Of a stretch of DNA of 64,000 nucleotides, positions 1 to 12,097 are shown piece after piece (position 1 is the first letter of the stretch; every line of letters starts with the position of its first letter). The position numbers and the translations under genes are program-made. Below the pieces are notes generated by a model. It was not told the DNA's origin and ran no database searches. It saw only the letters and a program-made list of their open reading frames with translations. Origin of the DNA: Cylicocyclus nassatus (taxonomy: Eukaryota; Nematoda; Chromadorea; Rhabditida; Strongylidae); contig CATQJL010000001.1 in NCBI GenBank assembly GCA_958299035.1, positions 82,957,071-83,021,070 on the forward strand, read 5' to 3'.

Positions 1-162
1 TATCACTAGAAGAAAGGAGAAGATGTGCAATGGTTAAAGTACACATTAGAAGTCTAGCAACGATTGAAATGCACAATGGAAGTGCAAGTTCGAGGAGCTT
101 GCCGCGCTCTAGCACAAAACCATGACCCAGGGCAAAATCAGTCAAACTAAATAGCTGTGTGC

Positions 163-737
163 CTCGAATACCATCGATATCAACCCATGTGTCTTTCCTC
201 AACATGACGTGCATTACGTACCCTCGATATCATCCCATATGTCTTCACTCAACATGACGTGGATTACGTGGCTTGATGAGGCGCCGCCTCGCCTCTGGCT
301 TGCGCCACGTTGCGTGCGCATTTTCGGCGTGATGTGGCAACAAGAAGAACGTGGAAAAGCCTGCGCCACGTTGTGAGCGCCACTTCGCGCCAAATGATGC
401 GCTCGCAACGTGGCGCGAGCCCGAGGCGAGGTGGCGCCTCATCAAGCCACGTAATCCACGTCATGTCGAGGGAAGACATATGGGATGATATCGAGGGTAG
501 ATTGATGAGGCGCCGCCTCGCCTCGGGCTTGCGCCACGTTGCATGCGCATCTTCGGCCTGATGTGACCACAAGAACGACGTGGAAAAGCCTGCACCACGT
601 TGTTTTGAGCTCCACGTCGCGCCAAGCGATGCGCTCGCAACGTGGCGCGAGCCCTAAGCGAGGCGGCGCCTCATCAGTCTACGTAATCCACGTCATGTTG
701 AGGGAAGACATATGGGTTGATATCGAGAATACGTTCC
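163..737. repeat. nested GC-rich foldback repeat
   Basis: Two palindromes of about 170 bp lie in tandem (275-443 and 504-675, offset 229 bp). Each starts GATGAGGCGCCGCCTCGCC and ends with its reverse complement. Both are bounded by caps containing CAACATGACGTGGATTACGT: direct copies near 195-225 and 251-270, inverted copies near 450-470 and 680-700. The outermost caps also share GATATCAACCCAT. Open frames here are only translations of the repeat. Confidence 0.8.
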
Positions 738-739
738 TT

Positions 740-1489
740 TTCGACATACACCCCGCATGCCGCTGCAGTTAAAATGGTAGGGTTCTACAACTTGCTTGAC
801 TGCAGCCGCGAAGATATCCGTATACAGCTTTCGTACGTTGGGATGATTTCTATATTGGCTTACAGTCTTTATCACTAGTAAAATTCAACATTCTGTTGTT
901 CTTCGTTGAAAATTTGATATGCTACTTTCAGTGTAATATCCTGCCATGTTTGCTGTTAGGGGATCGAACTAAGCTAGTTGAGAAGAAGGGTTTGATTGTT
1001 TAGGTTGAAAAACAAGTGTGAGACTTTCTTTCAGGTTTTGGGGAAGGCATTTTTGCCGAAAAGTTAAACTGAATAGGTATCTCAACAAACGGGCGTTGCT
1101 CACAGCAAAGTGCATGAATGCGACAATGCCCAGGTTTCTTGTTCAGATAATCACAAATTAACTGCTTCCTTTGAAATGGTGCGAGTTGCCTAAGACTGTG
1201 GAGGGAGCTCCACTTTTCGTTGGAGGATGACGATCGTGGAAGTTGTGATGCTCATAGTAGCGATATTAAGTGACTGCGCACACAACTAGCTGTGAAGACA
1301 TATTGGTCACATTACAAAACTTTCTGGGTTTCAAAAATCGAGCTTTCGTGGCATGCCTACTCTATAGACTAAAGGAGATAAAATTAGTGGCGATAAGAGT
1401 TATTAGTGCATTATAGCCTTCGAATACCACTTGTCGGAATATCAATACCAAACACTGCCACGCGGGTCTTTACTCGAACACACACACAC
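740..1489. other. no gene seen
   Basis: Mixed-composition sequence between the foldback repeat and the SL1-like sequence. I found no convincing exon or repeat. Confidence 0.4.
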
Positions 1490-1511
1490 CTCAAACTTGG
1501 GTAATTGAACC
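1490..1511 (-). ncRNA. SL1-like spliced-leader sequence (gene relic or retrocopy)
   Basis: On the minus strand the 22 nt read as the nematode SL1 leader with one change, C for T at position 5; the block TTACCCAAGTTTGAG is intact. SL1 is the 5' exon donated to many nematode mRNAs by trans-splicing. After GAG comes GTGTGTGTGTG in place of the usual GTAAAC donor context, and I see no Sm-site-like AATTTTTGG or SL RNA stem in the next 100 nt. It could therefore be a decayed SL RNA gene, a divergent one, or the 5' end of a trans-spliced mRNA that was reverse-transcribed and reinserted. No 5S rRNA sequence was seen beside it. Confidence 0.5.
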
Positions 1512-2015
1512 GTCTACTCACTAAATACGTAATCCAAATATACACGAATAAAGCACGAATAAATGAGCAATACACAAAATATAAGTGAGATAATTGTAAA
1601 AGTGAAAGCTTTGATATGGAGATTATATGGACAAAAACTCAAAAAAATACAATGCTGAAATTTATGCAATGGAGGTAATAACAGTCAAACTCAAGTAAAG
1701 CTTTTTTCGCGGCACTCAAAACTTTCTAAACTTAGAGCGAACTAAAAACTGCCAAAATACGATTACGCAGCGATACTTGTAGAATTTCCTCTCACGCCAA
1801 TACTTGTATCATGCTAAGTTTCCTTTAAGAAATTCTCACGTATGCGGGGTTTTATACGAAGCTTATATCAAGCTACGTAATCAAAAACATGAAAAGTCAA
1901 AGCATATGAGAAAAAATGTATCGACGCCTCACAGCACAGCTCCTTGAGCTCCACTGAACTGTCAGTCGGTGTCGTCGTTCTCATCACACGGCATCAGGAC
2001 GTAGAAGCGCGAAGA

Positions 2016-2413
2016 ATGTTTTCTAAAGTAAACGGTGTATCACGATCTTGCTTTTGCATTTCGACTTTTGCGGAAAGAACTCAGGCTGAATCCAAGTAAG
2101 TACTGGATATTTAGACCTACTGCTAGAGCGGGTATGTTCAACACATTCATTATCCTCGTATCAACAGAAAGCGTTTTTTGCGTATTTTTAATAGTTTCTT
2201 TTATAGAACGTCCAGGTGGCTTGACCGAGTACCTCCTCATGTGCTCTCTGCTCAAAGCGTATCTTCTTTTAAGCGTAGCCTTAGGAGTGTCGATCTCATG
2301 CAAGTGAATGATTCTTGTTGATAGACTTCTTGTGCTGTCGTTCCTTTTTACAGGAGACTCCTTCACACTTTTACTGTTTTGCGCTTCGCTGCAGTCGCGC
2401 CGAGTGTTCTTGA
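2016..2413 (+). CDS. small three-exon ORF with LINE-tail-like segment
   Basis: Exons 2016-2095, 2207-2303 and 2354-2413 join in frame (237 nt, 78 residues plus TGA). The donors are AA/gtaagt and CAA/gtgaat, the acceptors TTTTATAG and TTTTTACAG; the introns are 111 and 50 nt. Exon 2 encodes a basic segment with VPPHVLSAQSVSSFKRSL. It resembles the C-terminal tail of non-LTR retrotransposon reverse transcriptases, where a WNxLPxxVxxAxSVxxFKxxL pattern is common. No catalytic domain is present nearby. It may be a LINE fragment with fortuitous splice sites, or a small host gene that kept the tail. The last exon looks arbitrary. Confidence 0.3.
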
Positions 2414-2513
2414 TATCAAAAAGACTGATTTTACTAATTAATTTTCTGTTGTTTTGTGATGTTACTAACAAGTCTGGAAACGTATGCTGATTAGATAAAC
2501 CAGCTTCATTCAT

Positions 2514-5500
2514 CTGATTTTCGAGTTGAAACTATTCTTTCAGCGTAGCCCAGTCCCCCCATCTTGGTCAGATATCAATCGCTCATATTTCAATCGCTCA
2601 TGTTTATTCCTATCACTTTCCTCTCGAATCTTGCTCTCGCCTGTAGCACGTGTTCTTCGGGTCAAGTCAGCTTTTACCGGGGGGCTCGCTGACGCCCAAA
2701 AATAGGGTCTATAAATTTTAGAGAAAGCAAGATTCTAGAAAATTGGACAAAGCGCTTCTTCTTTCGCTTTGCTGGTCTCTATAATCGAATGTCTATCTTC
2801 AGTATGGCAGGGGCTTCGGTATCTGTCTTGCGTTCTTCTTGCATAGCTCTACTTCCTTCCGTGACTGAGGATTGGTTGGTCTTTTGTCTTTTCTTTTGTG
2901 CCCAGATTTTTTTTGTTCTATTTTTGTCTTCTTATTGGTACACCATGAGTGTATATATGAAATAAAATAAAGTCATTAGAAGCCGTTTTGAATGTTTGAC
3001 GCTGGCTTGTGCGCAAAACAAAAAACATCAAATTTCATCAGCAAAAAGATAAGGTACGGGGATTTATAACTGCGCTTTACGCTGTATGGTCATCAAAAGA
3101 ATATCTGCTACATTCAGTCTATTTGAGTGCGTCAAAACCAGTCTATCTGAGTGCGTCAAAGATAACTCATTTATTCTGTGGTCTGGGCTAATGAGTGCAG
3201 TAACCACTGTCGCGTAAATTATTCGACGGGTACTCGTTTATGTTCATAGATATTCGAAAAACAAGATTCTGTATATAGGTAATCCTGAAGCATTCCTTAC
3301 CACACCAGTGACAAATGTACCTATATGATCCACGGACAACAAGAATAGGTGTGCGCTTGTCTAATCAATGCAAAGCGATAAAACTTTTTCTCAGAATCGT
3401 TGCGAAGTACTCGGAATGCAACGAAGTATTGGATTTTACGAAAATATTCACATCTTCCATGAACAAACAGATTCGAACGTGCCAGATACTAGAAATTGCT
3501 TTATTCAGTCCATTTCAGAAGATGACATTACAGTAAACTACTTCAAAGCATCGTATTGCCAAGACATGACTGATATCACTATCTTCAAAACCATTCACGA
3601 CAGTGATTTCTGGTTTTATTTGAAAAAGACGGAAGAAAAGCCTAAGAGTAACACCAGAGAGAGATACAGGCTCGTTACTTTTGACATGAAATTTACACAG
3701 TAATTTCTGCATACACGCAATTTGTTCTCAATTTTGTGTTCTCATGTGAGAATGATAGTCAGCTTGTTGAAGATAGCAGTTTTCCTCAAAGGCACCACCA
3801 AAGTGCACATCTATCTCGGTATCTGCTAAAATGTGAAATATTATCGAGCATATGTAGCTCTACGTTGATCAGTCCGCTCTCAGCTTAATAATCTTCTGTC
3901 AAAATGAGTACTGTTTGTCAGAATCCATGTTCGACTATCCATAAATCTTGGCATAGTTTGAATCTTCTGATTAGTTTCTTTAGCAGCGTCTTGGACGCTG
4001 AGTACTGTTTATTTTTCAGCTAAGTTCACGCTATAATTACTACTGAGACTTTAAAGACATCGCCTTGCAGAAACTCATACAAATTATCATTATCTACTTC
4101 AAATTTGGTTTCAGTACATCCCCGTTTGTCTACAACACTACCGGTTACTACTCCGCTAACGTCTGCCTTTGCCGACTACTCGTTTTCCCAACAAACGAAC
4201 TCAGAAAATTCAGGAATACATGGAGGAGCAAGGCAACTACATCTGCGCAAAGCAAAGGAGAAAAAATTTGAAGAATACCAACTTGGGGCAGACTTATCGG
4301 CGTCAAAAACGAGTAACAGCGGCACAGAAAGATAACACGTGAAATTGCTTGGTTCTGGTGTACTCTTACTTGCTGTGTGATATTTTGTGGAGCCAAAAAG
4401 CAAGTAGTTTAGCTGTTGCATAAAGCTATTGTTATTGTTTGTGCTAAAATCGGCCTTCTTTATATGATTATACTACTCACAGAAATTCGGAATAAGGAAC
4501 GCTAGCGCAGGAGTATCTGTAAAGCTTTTGAATTAGATGCATTACTGAATTATGTTTGATCGAGGTTTGGATAATTGCTCATATACTTTATTTCAGACTC
4601 CTCCCACTGTCAATGGATGATGGCGAGATTGATTTGCATGTAGATTATTAACAGTTGATAGGTATCAGTTAGACGGCATTATGGTTTTGATTGAATAACA
4701 AGGGAATAATACCTGACTTCTTCTTCTTGGGTGGTAATAATCCTCCTGCCTGCAGGTTTTGCCCTAAAAGGCAACTTCTACCCTAAATTGAGGGTGTTGA
4801 GCTTTTCGCAGCATATAATATTAGGGACCCTATCAAGCCAATGCCCAAGCGGCGCAAAATGCCGCTTCGGAAGCGAGAATATGCTTCGCAGTAGCGAAGA
4901 TGCACGAGGACCCTCATCCATGCCTGCTCATCCGGTCGACTTACCCCAGAGACAAAGGCTGTAAGCGCACTACAGCGAGACTGTCAAGTGGCGTTTTGTA
5001 GGAGTAATGATGTGCATACTGTGCTTAGAAACACAGTCCCTTCTTTTGATACTAATATGGAATGACTATTTTTGTCCAGAATTTTGATGAGGAAAAAGGT
5101 TTCTCGCGATGGTCTCGTTAGAACTAACATCGGTCACAGACCGTTTCGAGTCGTTTCGAAAATCACTGCCCAGAATAACGCTGCATTATTCAGCTGCATG
5201 TTTAGTAAGCTTAGAAGCAGGCAATTGTGCGCAAAGTTAATGTTAATCATGCACGCCTTCTGCAGCTGAACAAAAGCTTTATCTCGCGCCTACCTAAGGA
5301 AGACAGATTGTTAGTAAAAGTGGTGAGTGGAACTCGAAATTCACGTGATTTGTATTGGAAATCTGCATATACGTGTGTGTTCAGATCGATCTACACAGGC
5401 AGCATACCCTGGGATGCTGCTATGTAATTGTAAAAAGTATAGGCAGGTATGAGGCTTTCGAGAGATTATCTTCAGCTACTCTTTCAAGATGAGTTTTCGA

Positions 5501-5794
5501 TCATGTCTTTTACAGTCCCTAGTCTCATGCTATTCATGAGAAAATTGTTGGCCGAAAGTGACCAGTCACTTTATTACAAATCATGTTTGCAGCAAATACA
5601 AAGCGGTAAGTTCTGTATCTCTATTTTTGTTGCTGTGTTTTTTACTAAATGCACCATTTATGTATAAACACGTTAGTTTTGCGATTTTGTTGCTGTAGCT
5701 GTTTTTTCCATCACACTGGATGTAGCATTAGGATGACTGTTAACTTAAAGTTGGACGAAGTAATAATTTTGTGTGCTGCAATTGCTCGGCTAAA
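2514..5794. other. intergenic, few signals
   Basis: Apart from the ORF at 3368 I see no gene. A 22-bp direct duplication ending in GAGTGCGTCAAA occurs at 3115-3160. A compact hairpin AAGCGGC-N7-GCCGCTT lies at 4848-4868, followed by a GAAGCG/CTTCGC pair. Confidence 0.4.
3368..3703 (+). CDS. uncharacterised ORF, 111 residues
   Basis: A single open frame from ATG to stop with mixed composition and no low-complexity bias. Its second half has short acidic and aromatic stretches such as SDFWFYLKKTEEKPK. I recognise no family. No splice sites or neighbouring exons were found that extend it, and a second frame is also open for 73 residues over the same DNA, which weakens the case. It could be a transposon relic or chance. 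Confidence 0.18.
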   Translation: MQSDKTFSQNRCEVLGMQRSIGFYENIHIFHEQTDSNVPDTRNCFIQSISEDDITVNYFKASYCQDMTDITIFKTIHDSDFWFYLKKTEEKPKSNTRERYRLVTFDMKFTQ

Positions 5795-7063
5795 CCTCGA
5801 ATCAGGGTCAAGCGTGTTGATGCGATCCAGGACCCTCATTTACGACCCCCCCCCCCTTGAAGGTACCCATCCATACGACCCCCTTCTCCCCTTCCCCCCT
5901 CCAACCACCCTCCTCCATTTATCCCCCTTACCTCCCCTACCCACATTCCTCGCGGTAACCTGCATAAACGAATGTCAATCTCAAGAAACACCTGCGTGAG
6001 AACTTCAGTGGGGTTTTGGAAGCAGAATTTCTAGGCCAATGGGTGCGTCCAGCATCTGTAGCACACGTACACACCTTCAATAATGTTTGAGAATCTGCAA
6101 GTTTTTTTTTTTTAAATTTTCAGGCATATTTCAGACCAGCAAATGCGATTCCCGTAGGCGACACAAATTTTTGCACGGAGAAAAAGATGACATTCTTGAA
6201 CTACAAAGGATGTTTTTGACTAAGAAGCTTACTTCCTACCTCTTCCACAGTTTTTCCAGCGAAAAAAACCGTTTGAGCGCCGTCCAGAACGACGTCAAAA
6301 ACGTGCATGAGCACGATAGTTTGAAAATTCGTAACTAAGGCCAGGAAAAGATTGAGAGGCTGCAAGGCACAGGTTCTGTAGTATAGTGCCCAGACTATCC
6401 ATAGAAAAAGTTTCAGCTTTTGAGGATCAGTAAGCTCGAAAAAGTTTAGATGCGACTCTCGCAAATTTAGATGCGATCCTAAAAAGCAAAAACCGGGATT
6501 TTTGAGCTTAAAATTTTGTAACTTACCAGAGAAGTTATAAAACAGCCTGCAATTATTATGAGAGAAGGTAGGAGGATGGCGTCATATTACAGCAGAATTG
6601 CAGCCAACAAGCTTCAATAGCTCCGAAGAAATTTAGATGCGACCCAGGTACGACCCCCCTTTCCTGATTTTTTGCTACCATACATAAAATTATAAGAAAA
6701 TCCACAGTTGACAAAATAACACCAAATTTTGCACTGATGTAGCGGAGCATCTCCAAAGTGCAGATAAATCATATGGGCCCGTAAAAACACTCAAAAAGAT
6801 TTAGAAATTTATGATGGTCACAGCTGGTAAAGATACTCGCTTTTGTCTCTACAGATTTTTTATCTTTTTCATTCTGATTTTAACTTTCTTATAGATGTAT
6901 TGTAAAGAACATAACTAATTATCTGCTTTTTGATTCCCTTTTAAGCTTAGAGTATTTTAGCCTAACTGCCTTCTCTTACGACCCCCCCCCCCCCACCTTA
7001 GGTACCCTCTTTACAACCCCCCGTTGCGACAGTCGCATCACAAGCTTGACCCTGCCTCGAATA
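5795..7063. mobile_element. element with terminal inverted repeats and C-runs
   Basis: The left end (CTCGAATCAGGGTCAAGC at 5797) reappears inverted at the right end (GCTTGACCCTGCCTCGAAT, 7044-7062); the imperfect arms are about 35 bp. A GATGCGAC motif recurs at 5819, 6450, 6470, 6634 and, inverted, near 7033. C-runs of 11 and 13 nt follow TACGA or TTACGA. No transposase-like frame was found, so this is probably a non-autonomous DNA element. Confidence 0.55.
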
Positions 7064-8428
7064 CTGTCGAAGCTGTTGAGTTGAGCAGAATCCAAGAGTC
7101 GCAGAGATTGGAGAAAAGTTCGACCTACCGGTTACTGTCGAGCAGGTGGATGCGTGCATGAGAAAGAAATGTAGTTGAGAAATTTTTGTGATATCTCTTT
7201 AATGATAAATGAATGATCTTAATGCATTACTCTATTCTTTGTAAACTAATCCAAGTAATCCAACAAGACGATGACGAGGTTTGCGCAGTTGCGCACGACG
7301 ACTTTTCAGATGACTCATATTAGCGAACCCTGAGAGCCTGTGATACTACATACTCGTCTACCCTCGTCAAGGGGGGTTCTCCGGAACGGAGAATGACAGG
7401 TTTTCACTTTCTCGCCTCAGCCCTAAAAGGAGAAAAACCTGGAAGTCGAGGATCTGGGTAGACGGTGCCTTTAACTCGCCGCGATCTCGCCCTCAGGTCA
7501 TGAAAACTGCTAATGCCCTTTCTAGGTTCCCCAAAGCAATCAGTCTGGCACATTTCAGGTCTGACGGCTCAGCTAAGAGATGAGCACCAGATGAAGATCG
7601 AAAAAAATCCCGACAGCTACAAATTTTGGACCCAAAAGATTGACTTGTAGGAAACTTCGTGAGCTATTGTGTCGAGATTTCTGCGCAATCTCGCCCTTGA
7701 CCTGCCGGCATTTCGCCTTTATGTCAGAAAAAATAGGTGCCTATTGAGGAGCGCAAAATGCCGGCATTTTGTCGTGCTTTGACCATGTCATATGTCATGA
7801 GATTCATGGCATTGCTGTGATTTTCTTTTCGAACTATTTCTTTATTTTTACGATTTTTTTTGGAACCGAGGCATACTGATAACCAAAACAGATAGTGAGT
7901 AAAAAACTGTTGGAATACTGAGCCCTAGGTTGTTGGCGCTATTCGGCTATCCGAAACCCAAAATTTTTCACCGCGGATTTCGCGCAAACTAGGTCTACGG
8001 GGGTTACCTGACACTCTGATCACGAATATCACATTTTCCCCGCAGGAAAACGCCTTTCTGTGGGGTTACGGTAGGTATACGATAGGGGTCAAAATCATAG
8101 GAGGGAGAGGGGTTATCCGACACGCTGATCATAAACATGATACTCTTTCCGCTTTGTGAGATCTTCCAGTGGGTTTTCTGGAACTAAGTTGACCTGAAAA
8201 GCGCAGGGATGTTTAATACTACACCGTCAAAGGGGTTGTAATTGGTAAACCCATAGAAGGCCGGTGGGATTCACGGTAAGATGAATGGATCCCTAAGGTG
8301 AAAAGTTTCCTGAAAATTTGCGAGACTATGACCCGTACAACTGTGGCGCTGTATGGGACAAGCACTTCACCACTGCGTCGCATGCGCCACTGCAGACAGC
8401 TACAGCCCTCCGGAAGGGTGATACTTAT
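7064..8428. other. no gene; local duplication
   Basis: A segment near 7998 (GGGTTACCTGACACTCTGATCA) recurs in diverged form near 8110 (GGGTTATCCGACACGCTGATCA), an offset of about 113 bp. No coding exon is recognised. Confidence 0.35.
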
Positions 8429-8549
8429 CCTTTGATTCAACAAGATTGACGGCTGGAAGGCGGGGCTTCGGGGAGTGGTTAAGGTTAGAGAAGAAAGATC
8501 AGAGGGCGCGACCGACGCCTTTCAGCCGCTAATCTCCTTGAAATAAGGG
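8429..8549. mobile_element. diverged MITE copy (CCTTTGATTCAA family)
   Basis: It begins CCTTTGATTCAACAAG and continues GGCTGGAAGGCGGGGCTTCG, matching the left end of the copy at 56601. The right end (CAGCCGCTAATCTCCTTG) is a degraded version of the inverted terminus. Confidence 0.55.
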
Positions 8550-11500
8550 TAATTCAAAGCCAGTGTTGCCTGCAATTTTCGCGTGCAATTTAGCGGCATT
8601 TTAGTCATAGCTATTTGTTCATCTACTTTTACCGCGGATCCATGACCGCGAGGGCACTGTACTGACCGGAAAATTTACTCGACTTTCCCGGTTATCTGTT
8701 AGACTTTGCGACGATGCTCAAGAAGTTGCAACAACTCCTTTTTAGCAATTTTTTTAGAGGCAGCGCCTAGGAGGTCAGTGTACTACTACCTAGGTATCAT
8801 ATTTTGTTGAAAGTGATACTGAGGTTTGATCGCAGCCCAAAGCGGCAGTTATGAGGTATTTTAACCAGTCCAAAGCGTGCCTAGTCTAGCGGAGACAGCA
8901 TCTTAAACGCACGGAACAGTGCTTATTATTGCACTACATTATCGCTGATTGATCCGCTTGCAAAGGCATGCTTTGACTGGTGAGAATCTTCCTGTACATA
9001 AACGATGTGAGAAGCCAGCCGCTGAGACAGTGGTTGTTGCACTATCCCTTCACTTTTCTCTCCCCCCCCCCCTCCCCAGCCCTCCAGTACCATATCCACA
9101 TGAAGACCGGTCCCAAATTTGCATGACCAGTATTTCAAAGTTGCGTTGTCCTTCAAAGTTCATGAACTAAGGGTATCTGCTGATGAGGCACTTGCAATTT
9201 TTTTTCATGAGATGTGTTCGAGAATCAACATCTTTCCAAGCCTTCCCACAATCAGGCATACACATGAGAGATACATATAACCATATGCGCAGTTTCTTTG
9301 CTGGATTGTTAACATCCTGTTTGCTCAATCAAATACCTGGCTCCGAGTTGTTTGTCACTCTTTCCTTTAGGCTTCGGATATTATGATGCATGTACGCGCA
9401 GCCCGTACCGAATGGAATCACCCCAAAATTGGCTTGACCCTGTCGGGCTTCTCTCAATATCTCGTTTAACTGTTATGCATAAACCACTCACCTCACGGGT
9501 TTGCATTGTTTTAGACTGATCAGACTAAACGTGCCTGCTGACAGCTGACGCGACTGTCACGACATGGCAGGGTCCGGGGAACTAGTTGCCAGCTATCTAT
9601 ATTCAGTTTGCTTGGTGTCATTTGACAAAGAAGGTTTGGGAGAAAACGCTCCGACACGAATGGCAACTCAGCGATGCCCATGTACCTATGTGTGATGAAC
9701 ATGTTAATGCGAAGGTGATGGTGAACTTGATTAATCTTCCTGGAATGAGACGTGATGTAAACATGTAGTTCAATGTTAACATGCTCTCGTTGGCCAGATA
9801 AGAGTTCCATCCTACAAGGTGCAATGATTTTACGATTGACACTGCCTTGTGATTATCTCTAAAAGAAGTCATAGACTCGCAAACGTCACGCCCAAAACAT
9901 GAGCTTGTATGAGGTTTGCGAGCTCGCCCTCATGTCTTATGCTAACATGCCGGGTGGATTACTACCACCCCTTATGTCTAGAATGTTCTATGTATACTTA
10001 AGGGAGATACCAACACGAAAAGATAAGCAGCCTGGGCCGCTTCCGGATTTCTTTGGGCCACCGATCAGCTAATGGATCCGCAGCTTCAAACCCAGCTGCT
10101 CAACTCAACTTCTCTCATTGCTCTATTATGTGATGTGACCTGGGCTCGTATTGTATCACTTTTAAGTCCCATCATCACTCCAGCATGATCTTCGAAAAGC
10201 ACCCGAACGCCTTGAGAATGTGCAACGTTCGTAAATGGCGCGATGTGAGCAAAAGCGAGACAGCGACGGGCCGGTCAAATGCAGTACAGACACAGAGACG
10301 TTAACAACCGTCCAAAATTCAGCGAGATACGTAGACATGTTAGCGGAACGGGTGGACTAGCTGAAACACATCTGGGCTTGATTTGCGACCCATGCGCCTC
10401 GTTCTTCCCAGCGGCAACTATTTCGATCAAAAGGGGCTGAGCGATGGAGAGCAACGGATACCAACTGCTGAGACTGCGCGCAATCTAAAAGCACGCCTTC
10501 AGCAATAATAAGTCCAGCAAACAAAACTTGTTATGGCTTTTGTGCCGTTTTTTTCTTGCAACCTTAACCGCCACAGTTTTACGTCCTTGACAAATCTGCT
10601 CCGCAGTGCTTGCATTTGATTTTCTCCTTTTCTTCTGAAACTGTGAATGAAAAAACTTTGGTTCCTCCTGCAACACCTCCATAAGGGCGACGTGAGGACG
10701 ACTGGACATGATTTTCTGGCTAATACGCTCAACACTATGGAATACTAACGTCTGCACCTGCGGAAGAAATGACTCACTTTGTATACCTCTGGCATACTTC
10801 ACTTGTATAGACCCCTCCTGATTTTTCGAACCTGTTAGTTCCATAGTATCTTCGACGCTGCGTCCGAAGTAAAAGGGTAACGCGAAAACTGAAGCACGAA
10901 CGGTACTTTTAGAAAAAAACCAACGTTGACCTTTACATAAAGACTTCCAGCTTTTTTTGCGAGTTGTACCTGATCAATAATGACATATTAAATTTATTCT
11001 GAACACATTACACTAAGTATGCTCACTTAAATGAACTTCCAGTTAAGTGAAGATTGTGACTTCGCGATACACCTGGCAGGAGACACACGCAAAATAACTG
11101 AACTATATAAAACTATAAGAATGAACAATTGTATCGTGAACAAGTTTAACGGGTGATTCTAACCGATCAATAACATCAACAGAGAGGTGCATCGATTACG
11201 GTAGTGAAGAGGGATGGGGGAGTGACTGAATGTCGTTCGTTCCTTTTAAACATGGAACAATGCATTTGTAAAGCTGGGGTTGGGATGGGACATGGGTGCT
11301 TACACATGATAGGTGTGTGGGAGTCTAACACTTGGTCATATAAGGCGTTTCTTCTGAGGCAAAGGCGAGAAAGCAACGTGTAAATATATGAAGATATTGC
11401 CAATTGTGATGAACCGTAGTGGACGAATGGTCGAAGGTTGCGCATTTGAGCTGAAGTATAGGCATCTGTGAACAAGCACGCACTTCTAAATCTGACCGTC

Positions 11501-12097
11501 TGGTATCTCTACCAAAGACAAACTATCTCAGCCGGGAGCAACGGAGTCCAAATGAGACAGCTTGTGTATGGAAGAGACACCAGACGGTAAGAGAGATGCA
11601 GTCGCGCTTGATCCGCAATGGCGCCCTGTGTCTGCGTGTGGTAACTCATCTATACGTTTCACGACTTTGCTAATCTCTTCTAAGAGCACACAAATAATTA
11701 AAAAAAGAAATTCGTCCGGGATACGCACATCACATTAGTGCTAACAGCAATGGCAGATCTCATAAAACAACATTAGGCAATCTAGGTATAACATTACTCT
11801 ATATACATTGCCGCTTAAATCAAAACTTAGCAAACTGGGGTCAATCGGGTCATGAGGCAAGGGTCACAAATGTCTGTCTGGGTCCAAATTTTAGAAGAAA
11901 AAGCACGGCAGTGATGAGTATCGAAAAATGCGTGCTGCTTACTGGATACTGTAGAGGCACCTGGCACTTGGCATCTGGCAGCCTTCGCAATGTGCTTACA
12001 AGCTCTACAGCTAGGCATTTCGTGCAGTACGGCTAATGGGGCTAAGTCGAGATGTCATGCACCGGAGTGTGTGTATGTGTAGTGACTGCTGGTATGG
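8550..12097. other. intergenic, downstream of the Ig gene
   Basis: This stretch contains a C-run (9062-9072) and the weak ORF at 10485. The Ig gene's 3' untranslated region must begin at 12097, but no AATAAA was seen in the next few hundred bases. No other exon is supported. Confidence 0.4.
10485..10844 (-). CDS. uncharacterised ORF, 119 residues
   Basis: An open frame on the minus strand downstream of the Ig gene, with a basic middle (QKKRRKSN and VARKKRHKSHNK, possible nuclear-localisation-like clusters) and a hydrophobic end (LLDLLLLKACF). No family is recognised and no flanking exons were identified. A second minus-strand frame also stays open for 78 residues across 10499-10735, so chance openness is likely. 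Confidence 0.18.
   Translation of the reverse strand: MELTGSKNQEGSIQVKYARGIQSESFLPQVQTLVFHSVERISQKIMSSRPHVALMEVLQEEPKFFHSQFQKKRRKSNASTAEQICQGRKTVAVKVARKKRHKSHNKFCLLDLLLLKACF

Noticed and set aside
2040..2513. 157-residue minus-strand frame
   Set aside because: It is opposite the better-spliced plus-strand model and has no known motif; probably a shadow.
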